Shown: positions 17,105 to 25,237 of the stretch, piece by piece
Layout of the letters: each line of letters opens with the position of its first letter
Numbering within the stretch: the first letter of the stretch is position 1
Assembly: GCA_900142905.1 (NCBI GenBank)
Contig: FSRV01000001.1
Span: 1,736,001-1,800,000, forward strand
From: Burkholderia sp. GAS332
Lineage (GTDB): Bacteria > Pseudomonadota > Gammaproteobacteria > Burkholderiales > Burkholderiaceae
DNA length: 64,000 bases
Direction of reading: 5' to 3'
The notes under the pieces: generated by a model
Database searches by the model: none
Told to the model about the DNA's origin: nothing
The model's input: only the letters and a program-made list of their open reading frames with translations
Position numbers and translations under genes: made by a program

Positions 17105-18166
17105 ATGGCAACGGCCACGAAGACGCCGGCTAAACGAGCCACGTCTCAAACAAACGCGGCAGCCGCGGCAAAGTCGACACGCACGTCGGCTCGCGCGGGT
17201 AGCAGCGCGGTAACGAAAGCATCGTCGAAACCCGCCGCAGTGGTGGCGAAGACGGGTGTGGGTACAGCGACGGGTGCAGCGAAAAAGGTCACGGCCAAGC
17301 GCGCGCTGAACGGCGCGTCGGTGCACGCGCCTGTTTCGACGCGCGCCAAAGCACCGCGTGCAAAAAGCAATGGCGCGTTGCCCGCTGAACTTGCTGGCGA
17401 CGTGCAGGAACTCGCGCGTATTACGCACGAAGGGCACGAAGGTGAAGTCGTACGCAAGACGCGCGCGTCATCGAGTGCCGGCGGCGAAGCCGCGGGTGTG
17501 GCGGAACTCGCCGTGCCGGTGCAGATCGGCGGCCTCACGCCTGAAGTCACCCGTCCGGCATATTGGGACAAGGCGTGCGCGGACCTCGTCAAGCGCGACC
17601 GCATTCTGAAGAAGCTGATTCCGAAGTTCGGCCCGGTGCATCTGCTGAGCCGTGGCGATCCGTTCGTCACGCTCGCGCGTTCGGTGGTCGGGCAGCAGAT
17701 TTCGGTGGCATCCGCGCAAGCAGTCTGGGCGAAAGTCGAGGCAGCGTGTCCGAAGCTCGTGCCGCAGCAGTTCATCAAGCTCGGTCAGGACAAGCTGACC
17801 GCGTGCGGGCTCTCCAAACGCAAGGCCGAGTACGTGCTCGATCTCGCAGAGCACTTCGTGTCGGGCGCGTTGCACGTCGGCAAGTGGACCTCGATGGACG
17901 ACGAGGCGGTGATCGCCGAGCTCACGCAGATTCGCGGCATCGGCCGCTGGACTGCGGAAATGTTCCTGATCTTCAATCTGTCGCGCCCAGATGTGCTGCC
18001 ACTCGACGACCTCGGTCTGATCCGCGCGATCAGCATCAATTACTTTAGCGGCGAACCGGTTACGCGTAGCGAAGCGCGTGAAGTCGCGGCAAACTGGGAG
18101 CCGTGGCGCACCGTCGCGACCTGGTATATGTGGCGTAGTCTCGATCCGTTGCCGGTCGAGGGCTGA
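17105..18166 (+). CDS. alkA: DNA-3-methyladenine glycosylase II
   Basis: 353 residues. The C-terminal 200 residues form the HhH-GPD glycosylase: LARSVVGQQISVASAQAVW, LTQIRGIGRWTAEMFLIFNL and the catalytic aspartate region DVLPLDDLGL. It excises alkylated purines. The first 130 residues are an unusual low-complexity Ala/Lys/Thr/Ser tract, probably disordered and DNA-binding. The ATG at 17105 follows AGGAGGCAGG. No iron-sulfur cluster cysteines are present. Confidence 0.85.
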   Translation: MATATKTPAKRATSQTNAAAAAKSTRTSARAGSSAVTKASSKPAAVVAKTGVGTATGAAKKVTAKRALNGASVHAPVSTRAKAPRAKSNGALPAELAGDVQELARITHEGHEGEVVRKTRASSSAGGEAAGVAELAVPVQIGGLTPEVTRPAYWDKACADLVKRDRILKKLIPKFGPVHLLSRGDPFVTLARSVVGQQISVASAQAVWAKVEAACPKLVPQQFIKLGQDKLTACGLSKRKAEYVLDLAEHFVSGALHVGKWTSMDDEAVIAELTQIRGIGRWTAEMFLIFNLSRPDVLPLDDLGLIRAISINYFSGEPVTRSEAREVAANWEPWRTVATWYMWRSLDPLPVEG

Positions 18167-18194
18167 AAAAAAAGAAGCGATGCCGTTTCAAAAG

Positions 18195-18218
18195 CTATCG
18201 ATTGTTGAAAATCGATAG
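18195..18218. repeat. perfect 8-bp inverted repeat between alkA and accA
   Basis: CTATCGAT (18195-18202) and ATCGATAG (18211-18218) flank the eight-base loop TGTTGAAA. There is no T-rich tail, so it is more likely an operator or a weak terminator than a strong one. Confidence 0.5.
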
Positions 18219-18231
18219 TTGCGAGATGGTT

Positions 18232-18257
18232 TTGACATCGGCGAGCGCGGTTAGAAT
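18232..18257 (+). promoter_or_regulatory. candidate accA promoter
   Basis: TTGACA at 18232-18237 and TAGAAT at 18252-18257 are good boxes but only 14 bases apart. A shifted upstream box (GTTTTG, 17-base spacing) is possible. The accA ATG is at 18291. Confidence 0.4.
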
Positions 18258-18290
18258 ACGCGCTGCCGGTAAGTCCAAGGATTACAACCA

Positions 18291-19262
18291 ATGAAGACCA
18301 CCTTTCTGGATTTCGAACAGCCGATCGCTGAACTCGAAGCGAAGATCGAAGAATTGCGCTTCGTGCAGGACGATTCGGCCGTCGATATTTCGGAAGAAAT
18401 CGAGCGGCTGTCCAAGAAGAGTCAACAGCTCACTAAAGATCTGTACGCGAACCTCACGCCGTGGCAGGTTTCGCAGATCGCTCGACATCCCCAACGCCCG
18501 TACACGTTCGACTACGTGAGCGAGCTGTTCACCGATTTCCACGAGCTTCACGGCGACCGCAATTATGCGGACGACCTGTCGATCGTCGGCGGCCTCGCGC
18601 GTTTCAACGGCCAGGCATGCATGGTGATTGGCCATCAGAAGGGTCGCGACACCAAGGAGCGCGCGCTGCGCAACTTCGGCATGCCGCGTCCGGAAGGCTA
18701 TCGCAAGGCCGAACGCCTGATGCGTCTCGCCGAGAAGTTCGGTTTGCCGATCTTCACGTTCATCGACACGCCGGGTGCCTATCCGGGTATCGGCGCGGAA
18801 GAGCGCGGCCAGTCGGAAGCGATCGGCCGTAATCTGTACGTGATGGCTGAGCTCAAGACGCCGCTGATCGCCACGATCATCGGTGAAGGCGGCTCGGGCG
18901 GCGCGCTCGCGATTGCCGTCGGCGACAGCGTGCTGATGCTGCAATTCTCGACCTATTCGGTGATTTCGCCGGAAGGTTGCGCGTCGATCCTGTGGAAGAG
19001 CGCGGCGAAAGCGCCGGAGGCTGCGGAAGCGCTCGGCCTGACCGCGCATCGTCTCAAGGCGCTCGGCCTGATCGACAAGATCGTCAACGAGCCGCTGGGT
19101 GGCGCGCATCGCGATCCGAAGGGCATGGCCGCGATGCTGCGCCGTGCGCTCGCCGACTCGCTGCGGCAGTTCCAGGGCATGAGCATCAACGACCTGCGTC
19201 AACGCCGTTTCGAACGGTTGATGTCGTACGGCAAGTTCAAGGAAACGACGCCGGGTGCTTAA
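18291..19262 (+). CDS. accA: acetyl-CoA carboxylase carboxyltransferase subunit alpha
   Basis: 323 residues, starting [20 protein letters not shown]. Typical motifs are [53 protein letters not shown] and [12 protein letters not shown]. It forms the carboxyltransferase with AccD and transfers carboxyl groups to acetyl-CoA in fatty acid synthesis. Followed by tilS 48 bases downstream. Confidence 0.97.
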   Translation: MKTTFLDFEQPIAELEAKIEELRFVQDDSAVDISEEIERLSKKSQQLTKDLYANLTPWQVSQIARHPQRPYTFDYVSELFTDFHELHGDRNYADDLSIVGGLARFNGQACMVIGHQKGRDTKERALRNFGMPRPEGYRKAERLMRLAEKFGLPIFTFIDTPGAYPGIGAEERGQSEAIGRNLYVMAELKTPLIATIIGEGGSGGALAIAVGDSVLMLQFSTYSVISPEGCASILWKSAAKAPEAAEALGLTAHRLKALGLIDKIVNEPLGGAHRDPKGMAAMLRRALADSLRQFQGMSINDLRQRRFERLMSYGKFKETTPGA

Positions 19263-19310
19263 GCCCGCGCGCGTTCTCTTTCGTCCTTCAGCGCCTCACG
19301 CGCTAGCGAC

Positions 19311-20813
19311 GTGACTCCCACCGCCGATTCGCCCGCCGACCGCCTCGTTCTCGAGGCGGTCGGCGTGGCGCTGTCCGTGCTCCCTGCGAGCGCACGCATC
19401 GCGATTGCGTTCAGTGGCGGTGTCGATTCGAGTGTGCTGCTCGATGCGGTGGTGCGTCTCGCGGGTGCGTCGCGTTGTGTTGCGCTGCATGTGCATCACG
19501 GTCTGAGCACTCACGCGGACGAATGGCTCGCACACTGCGACGTGTTTGCGCAGGCGCGTGGCATCGAGTTCGCGGCGCAGCGAGTCGAGGTGCCACGTGA
19601 CGTGGGCATCAGTGTCGAGGCCGCGGCGCGCGATGCGCGTTATCGCGCGCTGGACGCCATGTGCGCGGCTCGCGGCGTTCACACGCTATGGCTCGCTCAA
19701 CACGCTGACGACCAGGCAGAGACGGTCCTGTTGCAACTGCTGCGCGGCGCGGGCCTTGCGGGTCTTGCGGCGATGGCGCCCGAGTATTTGCCGGCGGGCG
19801 CTTCGGCGGTGCGTGTGAGACCGTTGCTGCATCTGTTGCGTGCGCAACTCGAGCAGTATGCGAGCGCCCGCGATCTGCGCTGGATCGACGACGAATCGAA
19901 CGCGGACCTACGCTACGCGCGCAACGCATTGCGCCACGAGGTGACACCGGCGCTGGCTGTCCACTTTCCTGGTTTTCGCGACGCACTCGCGCGCACAGCG
20001 GCGCATGCGGCATCGGCGCAGCGTCTCCTGGACGATCTCGCGCGCATCGATCTGGACGCAGCAGGACGCGATGAAGGCCGCGCGCTATCGCATGACGTGC
20101 TGCTCAGCCTCGACGACGATCGTGCACTCAATCTGCTGCGCTACTGGATGCGCACGCTCGGTCTCGTCGCCGCATCGACCGCGCGTCTTGTCGATGCTTT
20201 GCGCCAGTTGCGCGAAGTCGGCGAGGCAGGCGACGGCCATAGCCTGCGTGTCGATCATGCAGGGCAGGCGTTGCGCAGTTATCGCGGCCTCGTCTGCTGG
20301 GAAGCGGGCGATAGCCGTGAACCCGCCGACGAAACCGCGCTGACTGAGCGCGCAGTCAGCGAACTCGCATGGCAAGGTGAGGCGATCTGGCGTTTGCCGC
20401 AATGGCGGGGCACCTTTGTGTTTGTCGCCATCGAAACGGATCGGGATGGAGAGGCCAGCACTGATTCCGATGTCGACGGCAATGCCTCAGGCGGTGCCGA
20501 CGCCGCACCGGACGATCCCGATACGGTGCCCCTCAGCGTTCTACGCCGGGCAGTGTTGAGCGCGCGTTCGCGCAGCGGCGGCGAGCGGATGCGCACCAGC
20601 GCCGCACCCGGCAGCCCGAGTCGCACGTTGAAAAATCTGTTCCAGGAGCGCGGTATTCCTGCATGGAAACGCGACGTGCCGCTGCTCTACGTGGGCGACG
20701 ACCTGCTGTTCGTACCCTTGCTCGGCGTGAACCGCGCAGCGATGCCGGGGCGAGTGGATGCGGCCGAATCGCGCGTCAGGATCATCTGGCGCGACGATCT
20801 GCTGATCGCCTGA
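19311..20813 (+). CDS. tilS: tRNA(Ile)-lysidine synthase
   Basis: A 500-residue enzyme that modifies C34 of the AUA-reading tRNA-Ile to lysidine. The N-type ATP pyrophosphatase PP-loop IAFSGGVDSSVLLDAV is at about residue 33, followed by HVHHGLS and LAQHADDQAETVLLQLLRGAG, and the C-terminal TilS domain ends with RSRSGGERMR...LKNLFQE. Starts with GTG at 19311. A 30-residue acidic insertion (about 380-405, SDVDGNASGGADAAPDDPD) is variable sequence. Confidence 0.95.
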   Translation: MTPTADSPADRLVLEAVGVALSVLPASARIAIAFSGGVDSSVLLDAVVRLAGASRCVALHVHHGLSTHADEWLAHCDVFAQARGIEFAAQRVEVPRDVGISVEAAARDARYRALDAMCAARGVHTLWLAQHADDQAETVLLQLLRGAGLAGLAAMAPEYLPAGASAVRVRPLLHLLRAQLEQYASARDLRWIDDESNADLRYARNALRHEVTPALAVHFPGFRDALARTAAHAASAQRLLDDLARIDLDAAGRDEGRALSHDVLLSLDDDRALNLLRYWMRTLGLVAASTARLVDALRQLREVGEAGDGHSLRVDHAGQALRSYRGLVCWEAGDSREPADETALTERAVSELAWQGEAIWRLPQWRGTFVFVAIETDRDGEASTDSDVDGNASGGADAAPDDPDTVPLSVLRRAVLSARSRSGGERMRTSAAPGSPSRTLKNLFQERGIPAWKRDVPLLYVGDDLLFVPLLGVNRAAMPGRVDAAESRVRIIWRDDLLIA

Positions 20814-20928
20814 CCGACCGGTCAGACGGGCGGGTTATCTATCCCGTGAATCCCCGAAATAGGGCGCAAAACCGCACCGGATAAGCCTTTTCGGCCCGTA
20901 ATACGGACCATCCGACGGGCATTTTGGC

Positions 20929-20957
20929 TTGTCTTTTTGCGCTCGATCGGGTAATTT
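20929..20957 (+). promoter_or_regulatory. candidate lysC promoter
   Basis: TTGTCT (20929-20934), a 17-base spacer, then TAATTT (20952-20957), about 245 bases upstream of lysC. The 390-base leader holds no ORF I can support and no lysine-riboswitch features that I can recognise. Confidence 0.4.
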
Positions 20958-21202
20958 AACTTGTTTGCCCGACCCGATTTCGACATCGCTGTCGTCGCCG
21001 TTGCCGGTTTGTGAGCGTGATCCGTCGTTTCCGGTAAGCAAGCCACTAGCGATCATTCCCGGGCAAATCCGCGCGTGCTGCACGCGCGCTGCATCTACGC
21101 CGTCACACACTTTGCCGCCGTTCACAAGACGTTGCGCCCCTGTGCTTTTGTGCGGTCGTCTCCAGCGCGCCAGCGCGGTTTATCCTCCAGTTCAGAACGA
21201 CA

Positions 21203-22453
21203 ATGGCACTCATCGTACATAAATACGGCGGCACCTCGATGGGCTCGGTCGAGCGCATCAAGAACGTCGCCAAGCGCGTCGCGAAATGGCACAAGGCCGG
21301 CCACAAGATGGTCGTCGTGCCGTCGGCAATGTCCGGCGAAACCAACCGCTTGCTCGGTCTCGCGAAAGAAATCACGAGTCAGCCGAGCCCGCGCGAACTC
21401 GACATGATCGCCGCCACGGGCGAGCAGGTCAGCTCGGGGCTGCTGGCCATCGCGCTGCAGGAAGCCGGCGTCGACGCGGTCAGCTATGCCGGCTGGCAAG
21501 TGCCGGTCAAAACGGATAGCGCGTTCACGAAAGCACGCATCAGCGAAATTGACGGCGAGCGCGTGCTGCGCGATCTCGACGCGGGCAAAGTGGTGGTGAT
21601 CACGGGCTTCCAGGGTATCGACCCTGACGGCCACATCACCACGCTCGGCCGTGGCGGTTCGGATACGTCCGCTGTCGCCGTCGCTGCCGCATTGAAAGCC
21701 GACGAGTGCCTGATTTACACGGACGTCGACGGCGTCTACACGACCGACCCGCGCGTGGTGGAAGAAGCGCGCCGCCTCGATCGCGTGACGTTCGAAGAAA
21801 TGCTGGAAATGGCAAGCCTGGGTTCCAAGGTGCTGCAGATCCGCTCGGTGGAATTCGCCGGCAAATATCAGGTGAAGACGCGCGTGCTGTCGAGCCTGAC
21901 CGATCCGCTCATCCCGCTCGAGACTGAAATGAAGTCGGGCACCCTGATTACTTTTGAAGAAGACGAGACCATGGAAAAAGCAGTCATCTCGGGCATCGCG
22001 TTCCAGCGCGACGAAGCTCGTATCGCCGTGATGGGTGTGCCCGACAAGCCGGGCATCGCGTATCAGATTCTCGGCCCGGTGGCGGACGCGAATATCGACG
22101 TCGACATGATCATCCAGAACCAGAGCGTCGAGGGCAAGACGGCCTTCACGTTCACGGTCGGCCGCGGCGACTATCAGCGCGCCATGGACATCCTCACGAG
22201 CCAGGTGAAGGGCCACGTGCAGGCTGAGCAGGTGCTGGGCGATCCGAAGGTGTCGAAGGTGTCGGTGGTCGGCGTCGGCATGCGTTCGCACGTGGGTATC
22301 GCGAGCACGATGTTCCGCACGCTGTCGGAAGAGGGCATCAACATCCAGATGATCTCGACCTCCGAAATCAAGATTTCGGTGCTGATCGACGAGAAGTATA
22401 TGGAGCTCGCCGTGCGCGCGCTGCATAAGGCGTTCGAACTGGATCAGGCGTAA
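21203..22453 (+). CDS. lysC: aspartate kinase
   Basis: 416 residues. The kinase domain has KYGGTSMGS at the N-terminus and GRGGSDTSAVAVAAAL, and two C-terminal ACT domains (KAVISGIAFQRDEARIAVMG and VSVVGVGMRSHVGIASTMF) provide feedback control. It makes aspartyl phosphate for the lysine, threonine and methionine pathways. Monofunctional, without a homoserine dehydrogenase fusion. Confidence 0.96.
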   Translation: MALIVHKYGGTSMGSVERIKNVAKRVAKWHKAGHKMVVVPSAMSGETNRLLGLAKEITSQPSPRELDMIAATGEQVSSGLLAIALQEAGVDAVSYAGWQVPVKTDSAFTKARISEIDGERVLRDLDAGKVVVITGFQGIDPDGHITTLGRGGSDTSAVAVAAALKADECLIYTDVDGVYTTDPRVVEEARRLDRVTFEEMLEMASLGSKVLQIRSVEFAGKYQVKTRVLSSLTDPLIPLETEMKSGTLITFEEDETMEKAVISGIAFQRDEARIAVMGVPDKPGIAYQILGPVADANIDVDMIIQNQSVEGKTAFTFTVGRGDYQRAMDILTSQVKGHVQAEQVLGDPKVSKVSVVGVGMRSHVGIASTMFRTLSEEGINIQMISTSEIKISVLIDEKYMELAVRALHKAFELDQA

Positions 22454-22534
22454 TTTGCTGGGCAGGGTGGGGCGTACAAGAGCGCCTCATCGCTTGACGC
22501 GTGCTTTTGCGTGCTTGATGCGTGATTGCTTGCG

Positions 22535-22598
22535 CGGGCAATGTAAGGCGGGCAATGTGACGCGGCAATGTGCCGGGTCATGTGACGGGGTAATGTGC
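22535..22598. repeat. imperfect tandem repeat GGGCAATGTG
   Basis: Five degenerate units of 12-14 bases, each with the core GCAATGTG, GTCATGTG or GTAATGTG, lie between lysC and the tRNA gene. No function is evident. Confidence 0.5.
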
Positions 22599-22649
22599 AT
22601 GAATTGCGTCGTCGATGACAAAACTGGCACAAAAAATGTGCGGTAGACA

Positions 22650-22678
22650 TTGACCTTCGCGGTTCGGCCCGCTATTAT
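22650..22678 (+). promoter_or_regulatory. promoter of tRNA-Ser
   Basis: TTGACC (22650-22655), a 17-base spacer and TATTAT (22673-22678), 42 bases upstream of the mature tRNA start. Confidence 0.7.
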
Positions 22679-22720
22679 CTTGGCTTCGTTGCGCTGACTC
22701 CCTGCGCAACCGAAAGTTTG

Positions 22721-22814
22721 GGAGACGTGGCCGAGAGGTCGAAGGCACTCCCCTGCTAAGGGAGCATCTGGGCCAAAACCTGGATCGAGGGTTCGAATCC
22801 CTCCGTCTCCGCCA
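22721..22814 (+). tRNA. tRNA-Ser (anticodon GCU)
   Basis: The acceptor stem GGAGACG pairs with CGTCTCC, followed by G and an encoded CCA. The anticodon stem CTCCC/GGGAG encloses CTGCTAA with GCT at 22755-22757. The long variable arm typical of tRNA-Ser is present, and GGTTCGAATCC forms the T arm. It has its own promoter and terminator. Confidence 0.96.
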
Positions 22815-22836
22815 GTACGTCAGTATATGGCGGTGG

Positions 22837-22868
22837 AAACCCCGCAGAGTCTAGGCTCTGCGGGGTTT
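22837..22868 (+). terminator. strong terminator after tRNA-Ser
   Basis: A 13-bp perfect stem, AAACCCCGCAGAG (22837-22849) with CTCTGCGGGGTTT (22856-22868), a six-base loop TCTAGG, and a following TTTGTTTT run. Confidence 0.92.
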
Positions 22869-22875
22869 TTGTTTT

Positions 22876-23618
22876 GGCGGTGATTCTTTGAGCCGAACTG
22901 ATATCCGCACAATCGACCCACGCAATGGGGGCTAAAGTAGGGGTAAGAAAGACCTTGTGTAACGGTCATTGATCGATTGGACGATTCGCAACGCCACAAG
23001 CAATCAAGTTTGACTGCCCGGACGCAGAAAGGTCGACGAGGACCAGTTACTAAGGAGTGCGTGTCGCATGGGCGGTCGCCGCTTTGCGCAGCGCGTCTCG
23101 AACGGCTTATCGATGCCGATGCAGGTCCCAATCTCCGCCGCGTCGAACACTTTTATGAGCTGCTCTGGCGCGTTCGTCGCGCTCTCGATTACGTCTTTGA
23201 GACAAGGTAGGGAGATCCGAGGCGAGATCAGAAGCGCAGGCGTGGATCGATGCGGGCGCCACATGGTAGCGAGGTGTCGCGCGTCGGAGTGAGCATCCCG
23301 TCGAACGTCAACCGCCAGGCGTATTTCAGCAGCCACAGCAACGCGACACTTTGGCAGCGAGCCGTCAAGGCGCGCTCTCGACTCGATCCCGCCAGCAGGC
23401 GGCACAGGGCGCCAAGCCTTGCAAGGAACTCTGCGTTCCGGTCGAAGCAAATCTCCCTTGCGCTTTGCCGGTCGATCGAAAAAGCGTGAAGGGCACGCTC
23501 TGCCTCCGATCGTAAATGCTGCCCGTCCGGACTCTGGGCGAAGTCCTCGGTTCAGCGCGCGGCCAGCAATTGAGGCGAGCCCCGATCGAGATCACGCAGC
23601 AACAGCGCAGCCAGAAAG
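22876..23618. other. unrecognised, possibly decayed DNA
   Basis: About 740 bases after the tRNA without a gene I can name. On the minus strand 23228-23551 is open for 107 codons with no ATG near its start (RSEAERALHAFSIDRQSARE, then FLARLGALCRLLAG and LLWLLKYAWRLTFDGM); it reads like part of a real protein that has lost its start. On the plus strand 22977-23210 ends ELLWRVRRALDYVFETR. I could not assign either. Decay after integration at the tRNA gene is one explanation. Confidence 0.4.
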
Positions 23619-24817
23619 TTACTCGCCGGTGGTGGCCGAAGGGGGCGGCAATGGGTCTGTGCCTTCGTTGAGTATGGCGACGTAACGGCGATAGCTGAAG
23701 ACACGGCCACGTTTGCGTCCTGTAACTTCCTCGACGACCTGAAGTCGTTCGAGGTCGGCAAGCGCTGAGTTAATCGTGGGGGCGGTTAAGCCGGTGCGTT
23801 CGACAAGTGCGTTGGCAGTGGTGAATGGATTCTGCTGCAGCAGTTCATGGACACGTAGCGCTGAACTGGCGCGCTCGCTTTCAGCCGTGATGCGTTCGCG
23901 ATCTTCCTTGAAGAGGGCGACGATGCGCGTGGCGGCATCGAAGGCCTGATTTGCCGTCTCGGCGATCCCGTCGAGGAAAAACTCGAGCCAAGGCTCCCAG
24001 GCGCCGCGCTCTCGTACTTCCTGCAGTAGCCGGTAGTAGTCCGCCCGATGCGTTTTCAGGTAAAGGCTCAGATACAGCAGAGGCGAGCGCAATACCCCGT
24101 TTACGTTCAGGAACAGGGTAACCAGAAGCCGCCCGATACGGCCATTGCCGTCGAGGAACGGGTGAATGCTCTCGAACTGGACATGGAGCAAGCCGGCCTT
24201 GATGAGTGTCGGCAGGCGTGAGCGGTCTTCGTACATGAATTGCTCAAGCGCATCGAGGCAGACATCGAGTTCATTGACCGGGGGCGGTACGTACAGGGCA
24301 TTGCCTGGTCGCGTGCCGCCGATCCAGTTTTGCGATCGCCGGAATTCACCGGGGCTTTTCGTGCCGCCTCTTCCATTCTGTAGCAGGCGGGTGTGCATCT
24401 CGCGGATCAGCCGCAATGACAGCGGCAGGGTTTGGAGCCGGTCCAGCCCGTACATCATGGCGTCGACGTAGTTCGACACCTCGCGGATATCGTCGATCGG
24501 TTGACCCGCCTGCGCATCGGTTTCGAAGCGAAGAAGATCCGTCAGCGTCGACTGGGTGCCTTCGATTTGAGACGAGAGCACGGCTTCCTTACGTACATAC
24601 ATGTAGAGGAAGAGCTCTTGGCGAGGAAGGAGCATGGTGATGCCGTCCAGCCGCCCGAGCGCCCGTTCAGCGAGGCTCAATCGATCGAGCAGACTAGGAT
24701 GTCGATCGGCGGTTCCGGGGGTAGCGCAGATGGCACAAAGGCGCGCACGATTTCGCCGCCCGCAGCGGTTTCGACAAAGCGGCCAAGTCGGGTGTTCGTT
24801 GTGTTTTCGTCAGCCAT
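23619..24817 (-). pseudogene. Fic-family AMPylase gene with a frameshift
   Basis: The main frame (23619-24680, 353 residues) carries SSQIEGT, the (S/T)xxxE(G/N) inhibitory helix on the N-terminal side as in class II Fic proteins. It also has the active-site loop HPFLDGNGRIGR with its catalytic histidine, and a C-terminal winged-helix segment. Fic enzymes attach AMP to target hydroxyl groups. The true start appears to be the ATG at 24817 (MADENTTNTRLGRFVETAAG ... PPEPPIDI). That frame ends at a TGA just past the junction, while the family sequence continues one base out of frame as PSLLDRLSLAERALG. Loss of one C in a run near 24697 explains this. Translation could restart at the TTG at 24680 and keep all catalytic parts. 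Confidence 0.75.
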
Positions 24818-24839
24818 GAGCAAATTATCGCCGTGCCCT

Positions 24840-24904
24840 CTTATTTAAACAAGAACCCATTTATTTAAATAACGGTTGGGCTTAGGTAAGCGGGCTTAAA
24901 TAAG
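24840..24904. promoter_or_regulatory. A/T-rich repeated operator upstream of fic
   Basis: TTATTTAAA occurs at 24841 and 24861, exactly 20 bases apart (two helical turns), and CTTATTTAA at 24840 is matched by an inverted TTAAATAAG at 24896-24904. These lie just before the fic start codon and could bind a regulator, perhaps the winged-helix part of Fic itself. Speculative. Confidence 0.35.
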
Positions 24905-25237
24905 GGCGGCTAGCTGATCGCGGATGCTTTGAGCTTCCAGCGGCCGGTCTCGTGATCGCGGCGTCGGGGGGGGGCGCGGCATACCTCAGCCCGAGCTTTG
25001 AGGGAGCCGAAGTCAGGCCGTAGCAGTTGGCGGATCGCGCTTGGACCGGCAGTTCTTTCGAAAGAGTCTCAGCGGAACAATCCAAAGCGATCCGCTTGCG
25101 AGGTGGCGGCTTACCCATTTCTATTCGCTGACGGCCTAAGGAATCCTGACCATGTCAGAATCTTTCGCCTCATTGGCCTTATCGCGACACAACCCACGGC
25201 CTCGGCATATTAACCAGGGTTGCTATGATTCCAGCAC
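24905..25237. other. intergenic, nothing recognised
   Basis: About 330 bases between the fic region and the exporter gene. It has a G8 tract near 24966 and a minus-strand frame of 78 codons (24882-25118) without family resemblance. No terminator or promoter stands out. Confidence 0.4.

Noticed and set aside
20814..21202. Lysine riboswitch upstream of lysC
   Set aside because: The leader lacks the long conserved stem arrangement of the L-box that I could recognise, and such switches are not usual before lysC in this family.
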